Assembly (NCBI RefSeq): GCF_028281305.1
Contig: NZ_JANQKD010000001.1
Location: 1-42,718 of the forward strand
Direction of reading: 5' to 3'
Origin: Pelagibius sp.
GTDB lineage: Bacteria > Pseudomonadota > Alphaproteobacteria > Kiloniellales > Kiloniellaceae
Length of the DNA stretch: 42,718 nucleotides
The position numbers were made by a program, and so were the translations under genes. The notes below the pieces were generated by a model. The model searched no databases and was not told where the DNA came from. It saw only the letters and a list, made by a program, of their open reading frames with translations. Of this stretch, positions 31,613-40,300 are shown one piece after another (the first letter of the stretch is position 1; each line of letters begins with the position of its first letter).

Positions 31613-32833
31613 CTAGAGCACCAGTTCGTTGACGGAGAAGAGGGCGAAGAGCACCGAGGCGACGATGAAGGCGATAAGCCCGCCGAGGCCGAGAGTGAGG
31701 ACAGGCACCAGCAGCGCCATCAGCCGCCGCGTCGTCTCCTCGCTCTGCTGGTCGTAGATCTCGGCCAGCTTCAGCAGCATGTCTTCCAGCCGGCCGCTTT
31801 CCTCGCCGACGCGGATGAGCTGAACCAGCAGCGATGGGAACAGCGGGTTCTCGCCCAGGGGCGCCGCCAGGCCGCGCCCGGCCTGAACGTCCGGCTCCGC
31901 GGCGGCGATGCCCTCGGCCAGGGCGGCGTTGCCCATCACTTCCCGCACCAGTTTGAGGGCCGTCAGCAGCGCAACGCCGTTGGCCAGCAGCGTGCCGAGG
32001 GTGCGGGCGAAGCGCGCGATGTCGCCCTTCAGCCAGAGCGCCCCCAGCACCGGGACCCTGAGCACCCGCGCATGCCACCAGAGCCGCCCGGCTGGCGTGC
32101 CGAGGTGGAGGCGCAGCGCCAGCGCCAGCGCCAGCAGCCCCAGGACGATCGCCCACCAGGCCTCGCGCAGGAAGGCACCGAGGGAAACCACGGCCTGGGT
32201 GACGACCGGCAGATCCGCGCCGGCATCCTCGAACATCGGCTGGAAGGCGGGCAGCACCACGGTCAGCAGAATCACCAGGGAGACCCCGGCGGTCACCAGC
32301 AGGAAGGCCGGATAGATGAGGGCGGAGCGCAGTTGCGCGCGGACCTGCTGCGCGCGCTCCAGAAAGTCGGCGAGGCGCGTCAGCACAGCCTCCAGGCTGG
32401 CGCCGGCCTCGCCGGCCCGCACCATGGAGCGGTAGTAGCTGGGAAAGGCGCGGGCTTCCTTGTCCAGGGCGTCGGCCAGGGTGCTGCCGCCGCGGATCGC
32501 GGTCAGCAGACGCGCCACCATCTTCTTGCTGGTCGCCGTTTCGCAGAGATCGGTCAGCAGTTCCAGCGCCCGGTCCAGCGGCAGTTCGGCGCGCAGCAGC
32601 GTCGCCAGCTTGCGGGTCAGGGTGGCCAGCTCGCCGCCGGCGGCCGGCCGCGCCGGCACGATTTCCCGGTTCAGCAGCTCCTGCAGACCGCCGCCGCCCG
32701 CCGCTTCGATGCGCAGCGGCGTGTGGCCCATGAGGTGAAGCTGGCTCACGACGCCGCTCTGGTCGAGGGCTTCCAGGGTGCCCTGCACTACCTCGCCGCT
32801 GTCGCTGACCGACTTGTAGCGGAAGCTCGCCAT
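31613..32833 (-). CDS. gspF: T2SS inner-membrane platform protein GspF
   Basis: 406 residues, the usual size. It begins ASFRYKSVSDSGEVVQGTLE. Two T2SSF cytoplasmic repeats are visible (LATLTRKLATLLRAELPLDR, repeated as RFARTLGTLLANGVALLTAL). They are separated by membrane helices (ALIYPAFLLVTAGVSLVILL and AWWAIVLGLLALALALRL), and a last helix lies at the C-terminus (LVPVLTLGLGGLIAFIVASV). GspF forms the core of the platform at the base of the pseudopilus. It is 14 bp downstream of gspE and directly abuts gspG. Confidence 0.95.
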   Translation of the reverse strand: MASFRYKSVSDSGEVVQGTLEALDQSGVVSQLHLMGHTPLRIEAAGGGGLQELLNREIVPARPAAGGELATLTRKLATLLRAELPLDRALELLTDLCETATSKKMVARLLTAIRGGSTLADALDKEARAFPSYYRSMVRAGEAGASLEAVLTRLADFLERAQQVRAQLRSALIYPAFLLVTAGVSLVILLTVVLPAFQPMFEDAGADLPVVTQAVVSLGAFLREAWWAIVLGLLALALALRLHLGTPAGRLWWHARVLRVPVLGALWLKGDIARFARTLGTLLANGVALLTALKLVREVMGNAALAEGIAAAEPDVQAGRGLAAPLGENPLFPSLLVQLIRVGEESGRLEDMLLKLAEIYDQQSEETTRRLMALLVPVLTLGLGGLIAFIVASVLFALFSVNELVL

Positions 32834-32847
32834 GATGCCGCCCGCCC

Positions 32848-34908
32848 CTAGCCGTCCGCGGCGGAGGTGACCCGCGCCACCTCCTCGAAGGAGGTGAGGC
32901 CGGCGCGCGCCTTCAGAAGGCCGTCCTGGCGCATGGAACGCATGCCCAGGTCCAGCGCCGCCTTGTGGACCTCCCGCGATTCCGCATGGCGCAGAACGAG
33001 GCGGCGGATCTCGTCGGCCATGGGCAGGATCTCCAGGATGCCGGCGCGGCCGTGATAGCCGGTGCCGTTGCAGGCGGCGCAGCCGCGCGGCCTGTAGAGC
33101 GTGACCTCCGAACCGCTGGGCTCGATCTCCCCTCCTGCAATCTGTTCGGCCAGCTCCGGCAGCGCCGCATAGGGCTCCCGGCAGTGTGGGCAGAGCCGGC
33201 GCACCAGCCGCTGCGCGAGGATGCCCACCAGGGTGGAGGTGAGCAGATAGTCCTCCACCCCCATGTCCAACAGGCGGGTGACGGTGGCCGCCGCCGTGTT
33301 GGTGTGAACGGTGGCGAGAACGAGGTGCCCGGTGAGGGCCGCCTGCACGGCGATCTGCGCCGTCTCCAGGTCGCGGATCTCGCCGATCATGATGATGTCC
33401 GGGTCCTGGCGCAGGATGGCGCGCAGCACCTGGGCGAAGGTGAGGCCGATCTTGGGGCGCACCTGCACCTGCTTGACGCCGTGGAGCTGATACTCCACCG
33501 GGTCCTCCACGGTGAGGATCTTCTTCTCCGGCGCGTTGAGGTGCTTCAGCGCCGTGTAGAGCGTGGTGGTCTTGCCGCTGCCGGTGGGGCCGGTGACCAG
33601 CAGGATGCCGTTGGGCCGCTCCAGCAGGCCGAGCAGCTGGGCCTTGGTGCCGGCATCGAAGCCCAGGGCGTCGAAATCCAGCACCACCCCCTCGCGGTCG
33701 AGGATGCGCAGCACCACGCCCTCGCCGTGCAGCGTCGGCAGGGTGGACACGCGCAGGTCCACCTCCTTGCCGCGCACCACCATCTTGATGCGCCCGTCCT
33801 GGGGCAGGCGGCGCTCGGCGATGTTGAGGCCGGCCATGATCTTGATGCGCGAGATGACGGCGGCGCTGAGGCGGGCCGGCGGCGCCTCCACCGCCCGCAG
33901 CACGCCGTCGATGCGGGTGCGTACGCGCAAGGAGGCTTCGAAGGGCTCGATATGAATGTCGGAGGCGCGGGCCTCCACGGCCTTGGCGATGAGCAGGTTG
34001 ACGATGCGGATGACCGGCGCCTCGCTCGCCTGGTCGCGCAGGCGGGCAACGTCCGCTTCGGTGGACTCCTCCTCAGCCGTTGCCGCCGCTTCGGCGATCT
34101 GCTCCAGGGAGCCTGCGCCGGCACCGGCCAGCCGCTCCAGCGCATCCTCCAGTTCCGCCGCGACGGCCACGCAGCGCGCGACCGCGAGGCCGAGGCGCAG
34201 GCCCACCGCCTCGGCGGCGAAATCGTCCAGCGGGTCGGCCATGGCGAGGGTGACGCGGCGCTCGTCGAGGGCGATGGGCAGCACCCGGCTGTCTTTCAGG
34301 AATTTCGCCGGAAGGGCGTCTTCGGTGAGGGGCAGGGCGGGATAGTCCTCCCGCGTTGCCAGCGGCAGGCCAAGCTGTTCGGCCAGGGCCTCGGCCATGT
34401 CGCGCTCGCCGACGAGGCCGAGGCGCGTCAGCACCCGGTCCAGCCGCTCCCCGGTTTCCGCCTGGGCCCGCTCCGCCCGCGCCAGGGCCGCAGGCTCCAG
34501 CCGCCCCCGCGCCACCAGCAGATCGCCGGCGGAGCGGTGGGGAGCGGTTTTGGGTGCGGCGGCGTCATCCTTCGAGACGGCGCCCATTCGGTTATGGGGC
34601 GCCTCCTCAGGATGAGGCGTTGAGCGAGGCCCCAAACTCCCCTCATCCTGAGGAGGGTCGAAGGCCCGTCTCGAAGGGTGAGGGCGTCCGGAGGGCTCTG
34701 TCGAAGGATGCAGAGCACCAGCCCCGTTCCCGTCCGCCGGGGCCTCCGAAGCGGCCCCGTTCGGTCTGGTATCTGAGGTTGAAGCCGGGCCCGCCGCCGG
34801 CGCAGCCCCGGCGGAAAGTCTTTCCACCGAAGGCTTTACGGCAGGCTCCTCATGCAACCCTTCACCCAATCCTGGGCTGGGCCCTTGCAGCGCCGCGGGA
34901 TCCCCCAT
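32848..34908 (-). CDS. gspE: T2SS ATPase GspE with repeat-invaded N-terminus
   Basis: 686 residues from ATG 34908 (GAGGGGG about 11 bp upstream), ~100 longer at the N-terminus than usual. Residues 1-125 are low-complexity and include peptides encoded by two dispersed palindromic repeats (HPSRRAFDPPQDEG and HPEEAPHNRMGAVSKDD). The MshEN-like domain starts near residue 125 (SAGDLLVARGRLEPAALARA). The ATPase shows Walker A GPTGSGKTTTLYTAL (~440), Asp box VDLRVSTLPTLHGE, Walker B DPDIIMIGEIRDLETAQ, His box LVLATVHTNTAAATVTRLL, and the tetra-Cys zinc motif CPHC...CAAC. It powers pseudopilus assembly. An internal ATG (residue ~108, position 34587) with AGGAGG ~14 bp upstream, itself inside a repeat, might be used instead. 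Confidence 0.93.
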   Translation of the reverse strand: MGDPAALQGPSPGLGEGLHEEPAVKPSVERLSAGAAPAAGPASTSDTRPNGAASEAPADGNGAGALHPSTEPSGRPHPSRRAFDPPQDEGSLGPRSTPHPEEAPHNRMGAVSKDDAAAPKTAPHRSAGDLLVARGRLEPAALARAERAQAETGERLDRVLTRLGLVGERDMAEALAEQLGLPLATREDYPALPLTEDALPAKFLKDSRVLPIALDERRVTLAMADPLDDFAAEAVGLRLGLAVARCVAVAAELEDALERLAGAGAGSLEQIAEAAATAEEESTEADVARLRDQASEAPVIRIVNLLIAKAVEARASDIHIEPFEASLRVRTRIDGVLRAVEAPPARLSAAVISRIKIMAGLNIAERRLPQDGRIKMVVRGKEVDLRVSTLPTLHGEGVVLRILDREGVVLDFDALGFDAGTKAQLLGLLERPNGILLVTGPTGSGKTTTLYTALKHLNAPEKKILTVEDPVEYQLHGVKQVQVRPKIGLTFAQVLRAILRQDPDIIMIGEIRDLETAQIAVQAALTGHLVLATVHTNTAAATVTRLLDMGVEDYLLTSTLVGILAQRLVRRLCPHCREPYAALPELAEQIAGGEIEPSGSEVTLYRPRGCAACNGTGYHGRAGILEILPMADEIRRLVLRHAESREVHKAALDLGMRSMRQDGLLKARAGLTSFEEVARVTSAADG
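34566..34684. repeat. Two palindromic repeats inside the 5' part of gspE
   Basis: Copies at 34566-34617 (CATCCTTCGAGACGG ... CTCCTCAGGATGAGG) and 34642-34684 (CTCATCCTGAGGAG ... CGTCTCGAAGGGTG) face each other. They belong to the same family as those at 24766-25089 and 35863-36120. Together they keep the gspE frame open and encode about 40 residues that have no counterpart in ordinary GspE. The nearby stretch 34685-34908 is also low-complexity. Confidence 0.85.
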
Positions 34909-34964
34909 GGGATCGGCCCCCTCACGTCCCGGCCTTTCCCGTTAAGATCCTGGAAAGGCGCAGT

Positions 34965-35756
34965 TTATCCCAGTCCGCCGAGCCGGATCGGCCCGTAGAG
35001 CCAGGTCAGCCAGAAGCCCAGCGCCAGGAAGGGGCCGAAGGGCAGGGCCGACCGGCCGGCCAACTTATCGGATAGTGTACCCTGTATAACTCCGGCGGCA
35101 AGCGTTACCACCAGGGCGAGAGGCGCGGCCCAGAGCAGGACGGAGCCGAGGCCCGTCCACGACAGCCAGGCCCCCGCCGCCGCCAGCAGCTTGGCGTCCC
35201 CCAGCCCCAACCCCTCGCGCCCGCGCAGGGTGCGGTAGACCCAGGCCAGTCCGGCGAAGCCGAGGAAGCCGGCGGCCGCGCCCAGGGCGTGGTGGAGCAG
35301 GGCGCTGCCGGGAAGACCGCTGCCGAAGGTGCCGGGGTCCAGCCACCAGGCCAGCGCCAGCCCCGCCGGGATCAGCGGCAGGGTCAGCACATCCGGCAGA
35401 ATGAAGTGGCGGTAATCGATCACCGCGAGCGCCAACAGCACCCAGCCCAGCGCCGCCGTCGGCCAGACCAGGGGCGCGGGCACGGTGAGCACCGCCCAGA
35501 CCGCGACCCCCAGCGCCGTCCCTTCGATCAGCGGATAGAACGTGCTGAGCTTCACGCCGCAGTGCCGGCAGCGCCTCTTCAGGACCAGCCAGGAGAACAC
35601 GGGAATCAGATCGCGCACGCCGAGCACATGCCCGCAGGCTTCGCAGCGCGAGCGGTCGAAGACCACCGGCCGCTCCTCCGGCAGCCGCGCGATCAGCGTG
35701 CCGAGGAACGAGCCCACGAAGGGTGCGAGGAGGAGGGGGAGAAGGGGGACGACCAA
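34965..35756 (-). CDS. gspO: Prepilin peptidase / methyltransferase GspO
   Basis: 263 residues, multi-pass membrane protein. The N-terminal domain has LLLAPFVGSFLGTLIARLPE and the two CxxC pairs (CEACGHVLG, CRHCGVKL) of the zinc/methyltransferase region. The protease aspartates are in LAVIDYRHFILPD and REGLGLGDAKLLAAAGAWL (GxGD aspartyl protease). It cleaves the leaders of GspG-K on the cytoplasmic side and methylates the new N-terminal residue. It lies upstream of gspE on the same strand with 56 bp between, so it heads the cluster. Confidence 0.94.
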   Translation of the reverse strand: MVVPLLPLLLAPFVGSFLGTLIARLPEERPVVFDRSRCEACGHVLGVRDLIPVFSWLVLKRRCRHCGVKLSTFYPLIEGTALGVAVWAVLTVPAPLVWPTAALGWVLLALAVIDYRHFILPDVLTLPLIPAGLALAWWLDPGTFGSGLPGSALLHHALGAAAGFLGFAGLAWVYRTLRGREGLGLGDAKLLAAAGAWLSWTGLGSVLLWAAPLALVVTLAAGVIQGTLSDKLAGRSALPFGPFLALGFWLTWLYGPIRLGGLG

Positions 35757-36144
35757 AGCGGAACCCGGGCGTGCGTGCGAGTGAGACCGAAGACCCCGAC
35801 AGCATTAGGCGCCCCGGCGCCTCGCCGCAAGAACCACGGCGCCGTCTGTGCGCCCGGCACCACCCTCATGGTGAGGAGCGCCCGTCAGGGCGCGTCTCGA
35901 ACCATGGGCGGGACTACACCCTTCGAGACGCTTGCTCCGCAAGCTCCTCAGGATAAGGGAATGGCTACGACCTCATGGTGAGGAACCTCCGTCAGGACGC
36001 GTCTCGAACCATGAGTGGGGCTCCACCCTTCGAGACGCTTGTTGCACAAGCTCCTCAGGGTGAGGACCACACCACACCCTCATGGTGAGGAGCATCCGTC
36101 AGGATGCGTCTCGAACCATGCGCCTCCGGGGCCTCAGGGGCTCT
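35757..36144. repeat. Array of five palindromic repeats upstream of gspO
   Basis: Five copies of the dispersed palindrome stand in alternating orientation: 35863-35907 (CCCTCATGGTGAGGAG...CGTCTCGAACCATGGG), 35917-35959, 35971-36014, 36024-36065 and 36078-36120. Copies 1, 3 and 5 share a variant arm with CATGGTGAGGA/TCTCGAACCATG; copies 2 and 4 have CACCCTTCGAGACGCTTG. No gene is supported. The promoter of the gsp cluster must lie at the gspO-proximal end, about 35757-35860. Confidence 0.85.
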
Positions 36145-36157
36145 GGTGACAGTGCAC
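36145..36157 (+). repeat. Left terminal inverted repeat of the dead transposase unit
   Basis: GGTGACAGTGCAC at 36145-36157 is the exact reverse complement of GTGCACTGTCACC at 36906-36918. Read inward, the ends are GGTGACAGTGCACCTAAT and GGTGACAGTGCACTCAAT, matching at 16 of 18 positions. The two enclose the transposase remnant. Confidence 0.8.
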
Positions 36158-36170
36158 CTAATCGATGATC

Positions 36171-36866
36171 TCATCTTGTCACCTTCCCCGCCTGTTGCGG
36201 CTTCGGCCCGCGTTTGGCGGGCCGGAGGGTGCGGCCGGTTTGGCGCTCGAGCCGCTCCACGAATGCCGCATCGCCCAGCGGGCGACCGATGGTCTCCGCC
36301 CGGCGCAGCGCCATGGACAAGTCCTCATCCTCGCCCGCGGCGATGAAGGCGGCGAAATCGGGATAGCGCTCGCGCACCGGCGCCGTATCGGTGAGCGTAC
36401 ATCTCCGCTTGCGCGAGAGCTGATCGTGCACACTCGACCATCGCCAATCCGTCGCCCGCTTCGCAAGGCGTGCGCGCACGGGATTGAGGGCGACATAGCG
36501 TAGGGCGGCTGCGAGATGGGTTTCATCCATCGGCACGCAACCGAACCGCCCCAGTTAAGAATGGTCGGGCCAAAAGTGGCCGGTCTTCCGCAGCCGCGCG
36601 TGAATGCGGCCGGCATAGGTGCGATGCACCTTCGAAAGCGCCCGCCGGATGCCGTCCGCGTCCCGCGGCGTTAAGGTCAGATGCACGTGGTTTGGCATGA
36701 GTACCCATGCCCAAATGCCGACCTCCGCCTCCGTACAGTGTTTGCGCAAGAGATCAGGTTAAAGCCGGCAATCGTCGTCGCTGAAAAAGGTCGGTATCAG
36801 GCCATTGCCACGCTGTGTGACGTGGTGCGGCAGGTCAGGGATCACCACGCGCGCCAAACGAGCCAT
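36171..36866 (-). pseudogene. REP-associated tyrosine transposase (RAYT), two in-frame stops
   Basis: From ATG 36866 one reading frame gives MARLARVVIPDLPHHVTQRG, then a TAA at 36759-36761 where a sense codon is expected (DDDCRL-stop-PDLLRKHC). It continues WAWVLMPNHVHLTLTPRDAD with the H-x-H metal motif of Y1 transposases, then a second TAA at 36555-36557 (PDHS-stop-LGRFGCVPMDE), and ends with ALRYVALNPVRARLAKRATD and a basic tail. No frame shift is needed: both lesions are nonsense codons in the same frame. Live relatives mobilise REP palindromes as single strands. This copy should be inactive unless readthrough occurs. Confidence 0.88.
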
Positions 36867-36905
36867 ACAAGCAAGCTATACCCGAGTTCTGACAACGTCA
36901 ATTGA

Positions 36906-36918
36906 GTGCACTGTCACC
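36906..36918 (-). repeat. Right terminal inverted repeat of the dead transposase unit
   Basis: GTGCACTGTCACC, perfect partner of 36145-36157. It lies 40 bp upstream of the transposase start codon. The unit between the ends is 774 bp. Confidence 0.8.
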
Positions 36919-37004
36919 TTAATCCTGGCGCTGGATATCTGCCAGAAGGACATCAAACTCATTTGGTAAGCAGTTCATTCAACACCATTGAGCAGCTTTC
37001 CTCC

Positions 37005-37307
37005 TTAGCGATCAAATTGCGCCTTAGCCATAGATTCTAACAATCCTGAACGATACATCTTGTCCAGTGTCGCTTCGATATTCCTCTTTGTGAGTCTTTC
37101 GAGAACAATTATGAAAGTCTCCGAAAAGAACCCAGAACTTTGAATCTCTTCTTCAATATCTTGCGACAGCCTCACTGGATCGTAAAAGGTCGCCATAATT
37201 GTATGGTCTCCGACCTTCACTTCTATGTCAAACAGCACGCCTTTTGACTCCAACAGCCACTCAATTCTATCAAAATCTGAGGGCCAAACTATTTGGTAGT
37301 TACCCAT
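37005..37307 (-). CDS. Putative immunity protein for the Rhs 2 toxin tip
   Basis: 100 residues, not recognised. ATG 37307 is 20 bp after the stop of the Rhs 2 gene on the same strand. Sequence features: a beta-rich start (YQIVWPSDFDRIEWLLESKG), VLFDIEVKVGDHTIMATFYD, and helices near the C-terminus (FIIVLERLTKRNIEATLDKM). There is no signal peptide or membrane helix, so it is cytoplasmic, as an antidote should be. It is clearly more AT-rich than the surrounding genes and similar to the toxin-tip part of Rhs 2, suggesting both came as one module. The role is inferred from position and size only. Confidence 0.65.
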   Translation of the reverse strand: MGNYQIVWPSDFDRIEWLLESKGVLFDIEVKVGDHTIMATFYDPVRLSQDIEEEIQSSGFFSETFIIVLERLTKRNIEATLDKMYRSGLLESMAKAQFDR

Positions 37308-37327
37308 TCGTTATTCCCGGCACACAC

Positions 37328-40300
37328 CTAGAAACACTGAATGCAATCCAGCTTTTCTTGATACTGCTCGGGGGTGAGCTTGGTGCCCGGACGCGGGCGA
37401 ATTTCATAGTGTCTAGGATCAAGGCCTCGTTGTTTCACCTGTAGCTCAGCGGGGATCGAATTCAGATCAATTTCGTGTGGTTCAAATCCTTTCTGTCTAA
37501 CGCTGGTGGGGTTGTCAAACACGGAGACCCCATGGGAATCTTTCACGTATCCGGTTGTTGGATCAACCCTATACTCCCTAGAAGCGGCCTTGAAGTCGGG
37601 TACCTGACCTTTGGCGGCTCCACGATAGAAAGATCTCGTTGCGGCGGTGACTGCTATGCCAGCAGCACTCAAACCCACGTAAGCCATATCTTCGTAGGGT
37701 ACTCGTCCGGCAACTTTGCACTGGCATTTATTTGCAGCCTGCATGGCTGCGGCATTCCGGATGCTGTCTATATTGGGATTGTTGTAGTAATCGAATGCAG
37801 CCGGTATTCCATGGGCTTTAGCATAGTTTTGCGGATCGATAAGAGCTACTTCGAGGGCGTAGCTGGCTCGAACCACTTCGGGATTTCGCGTATACGTGAC
37901 TTCACCCGTTACAGGGTCGACTTCTCGATTTGCAAATGCATCCTCCATTACATCATAGCCAATACGCTGCCGTGTCCTGGCGTCGAACGTGATTCCCGAC
38001 GTACTCTTCCAGATTCCATCCTCAATGCGCCACCAATGGTCAGCCAACTGTTTGCTTGCGGTCTGAAACCCATTGCCCCGGACTTGTCCAAGCGCTCCGC
38101 GCCACGAAAGCCCCGGGTTTTTCCAGTATTCTTTCGCTGCTTGATGAAACTCTGCTTTTCTTCGCTCCTTCGCCATTTCCCAACCGGTCTTTCCGTAGTC
38201 CCGAGATGACCGCCCGGTAGACTTGCCCTTCTTGGCTGATCCCCCACGAAAGTCGCGCTCATCTTTGTAGCCGAACCCGCTTGGGTCGGTGTAGCTGAGG
38301 GGGTTGTTGTCGGTGTAGCTGTAGCGGTTGAAGCCCTGCGTGGTCTCCGGGTAGGTGACGAAAGGATCCGCACTCAGGAACCGTCCCAGGGTCGGGTCGT
38401 AGACCCTTCCGTTCATGTGGATGAGGCCGACGGCGTCGAGGTGTTCGTGGCCGGTGAAGCCCCGGGGGGTCTCGACGGCAGCCACGGGAGTGCCGGCCTG
38501 CCAGTCGGTCAGGCGGCGCTTGCCATGCGGATCGTAGGAGAGGTACTCGGTCGCTGCGCCCGCCTCGTCGGTGACGGACTCCACCGAGCCCAGGTGGTCG
38601 CGGTGCAGGTAGCGGGTCTTGCTCCCTGTGACCGTGTCCTGGGCGTCGCGGTACTCGGTGTAGATGGCCACCGTGGTGCCGGCGCGGATGTAGTGCACCA
38701 ACTCGTCGTCCTCGCCGAGGCGGGTCTTTTTCTCGAAGTGGGACCCGACGTAGATCATATTGGTGATCAGGCCGCCCTTCTTGATGTTCTGCTTGAAGCG
38801 CGCGCGGGACGGCCCATAGACGAAGAAGGTCTCGTCATTGGGCGAGGCGACGATGAGCTTCGGCTTGTTGAAGGGCGTCCAGGTGGTGGTCTTGCCGGCT
38901 CCTGATACCATGGAGCCGTTGGCGTCGTAGGTGTAGCTGCTGCCCCCTGCGGTGACGACGGCGTGCGGCCCCGGCTGGCCGGGCGCGCCAGTCCCGTAGG
39001 TGTAGGCGCCGACATCGGACTTGTTGGTGATGTTGCCCAGGGCGTCGTAGGTATAGGTGACCGGGGTGCCCAGGGTCTGCAGGGTGGCGGTGTCGGTCAG
39101 CGTCGTGGACTTCAGGCGGTTGAGGCCGTCGTAGGTGAGGGCCTCGGCGCGGTCCTGGCGCAGGTCGCGGCGCTCGGTGAGGTTGCCCAGAGTGTCGAAG
39201 TCGAAGCCCAGGTCCTGGATGGTGACGGCGGCCTTGGTGGTGAGGATGGAATCGATGCGGCTGGTGGCGGTGTCGTAGACCCGGGCGGTGGTGACGCCGT
39301 TGCCCAGGGTCTCGGCGGTGACCTGGCCCTCTGCGTTCACGGTGTCGGCCTGCCAGTAGACGGTGCTGCCGAGATCGTCGGTGACCTGGGAGAGGTGGCC
39401 GCGCGGCGTGAAGGAGGAACGCACGGTGAAGCCCGTCGGGTAGACCAGGGTGTCGGCGCGGCCGGCCGTGTCGTAGAGGGTGCTGGTGTCGTAGGCGGTG
39501 CCGTCGATGGTGACGCTGGCGGTGCTGGGCCGGCCCAGGCTGTCGTAGGTCATGGCCTCCGCATAGCTGTCGTGGGGGGCGGAGACGCTGGCGATCTTGC
39601 CGATGCCCTTGGTGGCCGTGTCGTAGGTCCAGGTGATGGTGACGGCATCGACGGTGCCGAAAGCGTCGGTGCGCGCGGTCATGCGCCCGAGGACGTCGTA
39701 GGCCATGGTGGTGACCTGGCCCTTGGCGTCGGTCTGGCTGATGGACTCGCCCAGCGCGTTGTAATCGTAGGACCAGTCGCCCATGTCCGGGTCGTCCATG
39801 GTGAGCTTCAGGCCGCGGACGTCGTAGGTCATGGTGGTGACGACCCCGGCGGCATTGGTCTCGGTCAGGTTACCGAAGGGGTCGTAGGCATAGGTGGTGA
39901 CGTTGGAGAGGTTGTCGGTGGCCGAGACGAGCTCACCCAGGGCGTTCTCCACCCGGACGGAGGTCTGGGTGAGGGCGTTGGTGAGCGTGGTGGTGAGGCC
40001 GTCGTAGGCGGTGGACTCCACCCCGCCGTCGGGCAGGGTGACCGAGGTGACGCGGCCCAGCACGTCGTAGGCATAGGTGGTCCAGAGGATGTCCTGGGCG
40101 GGGGTGCCCTGGAAGTAGGGCTTGGAGACCCGGTGGACCTCGCCGCGGGCGGTGAACTCGGTGTCGACGTAGACCGGGGTGCCGTCGAAGCCCTCGGTCT
40201 CCGAGCGGAAGACGCGGTTCAGCGTGTCGAGGTACTGGATCGCCTTGGCGGAGCTGGCGGTGCCGCCGGAATCGAAGTCCTGGGCGGTGACCAGATAGAC

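Noticed and set aside
31190..34623. Long + strand frames opposite gspG-gspF and gspE
   Set aside because: They are Gln/His/Arg-rich antisense frames in high-GC DNA, without domains.
35863..36120. Possible CRISPR or integron array
   Set aside because: Copies alternate in strand and are hairpins of one dispersed family; no cassette genes or integrase are present.
37475..38209. A 244-residue + strand frame with several cysteines opposite the Rhs 2 tip
   Set aside because: It is antisense to the toxin tip; the minus frame continues the Rhs core without interruption and is followed by a matching small gene.
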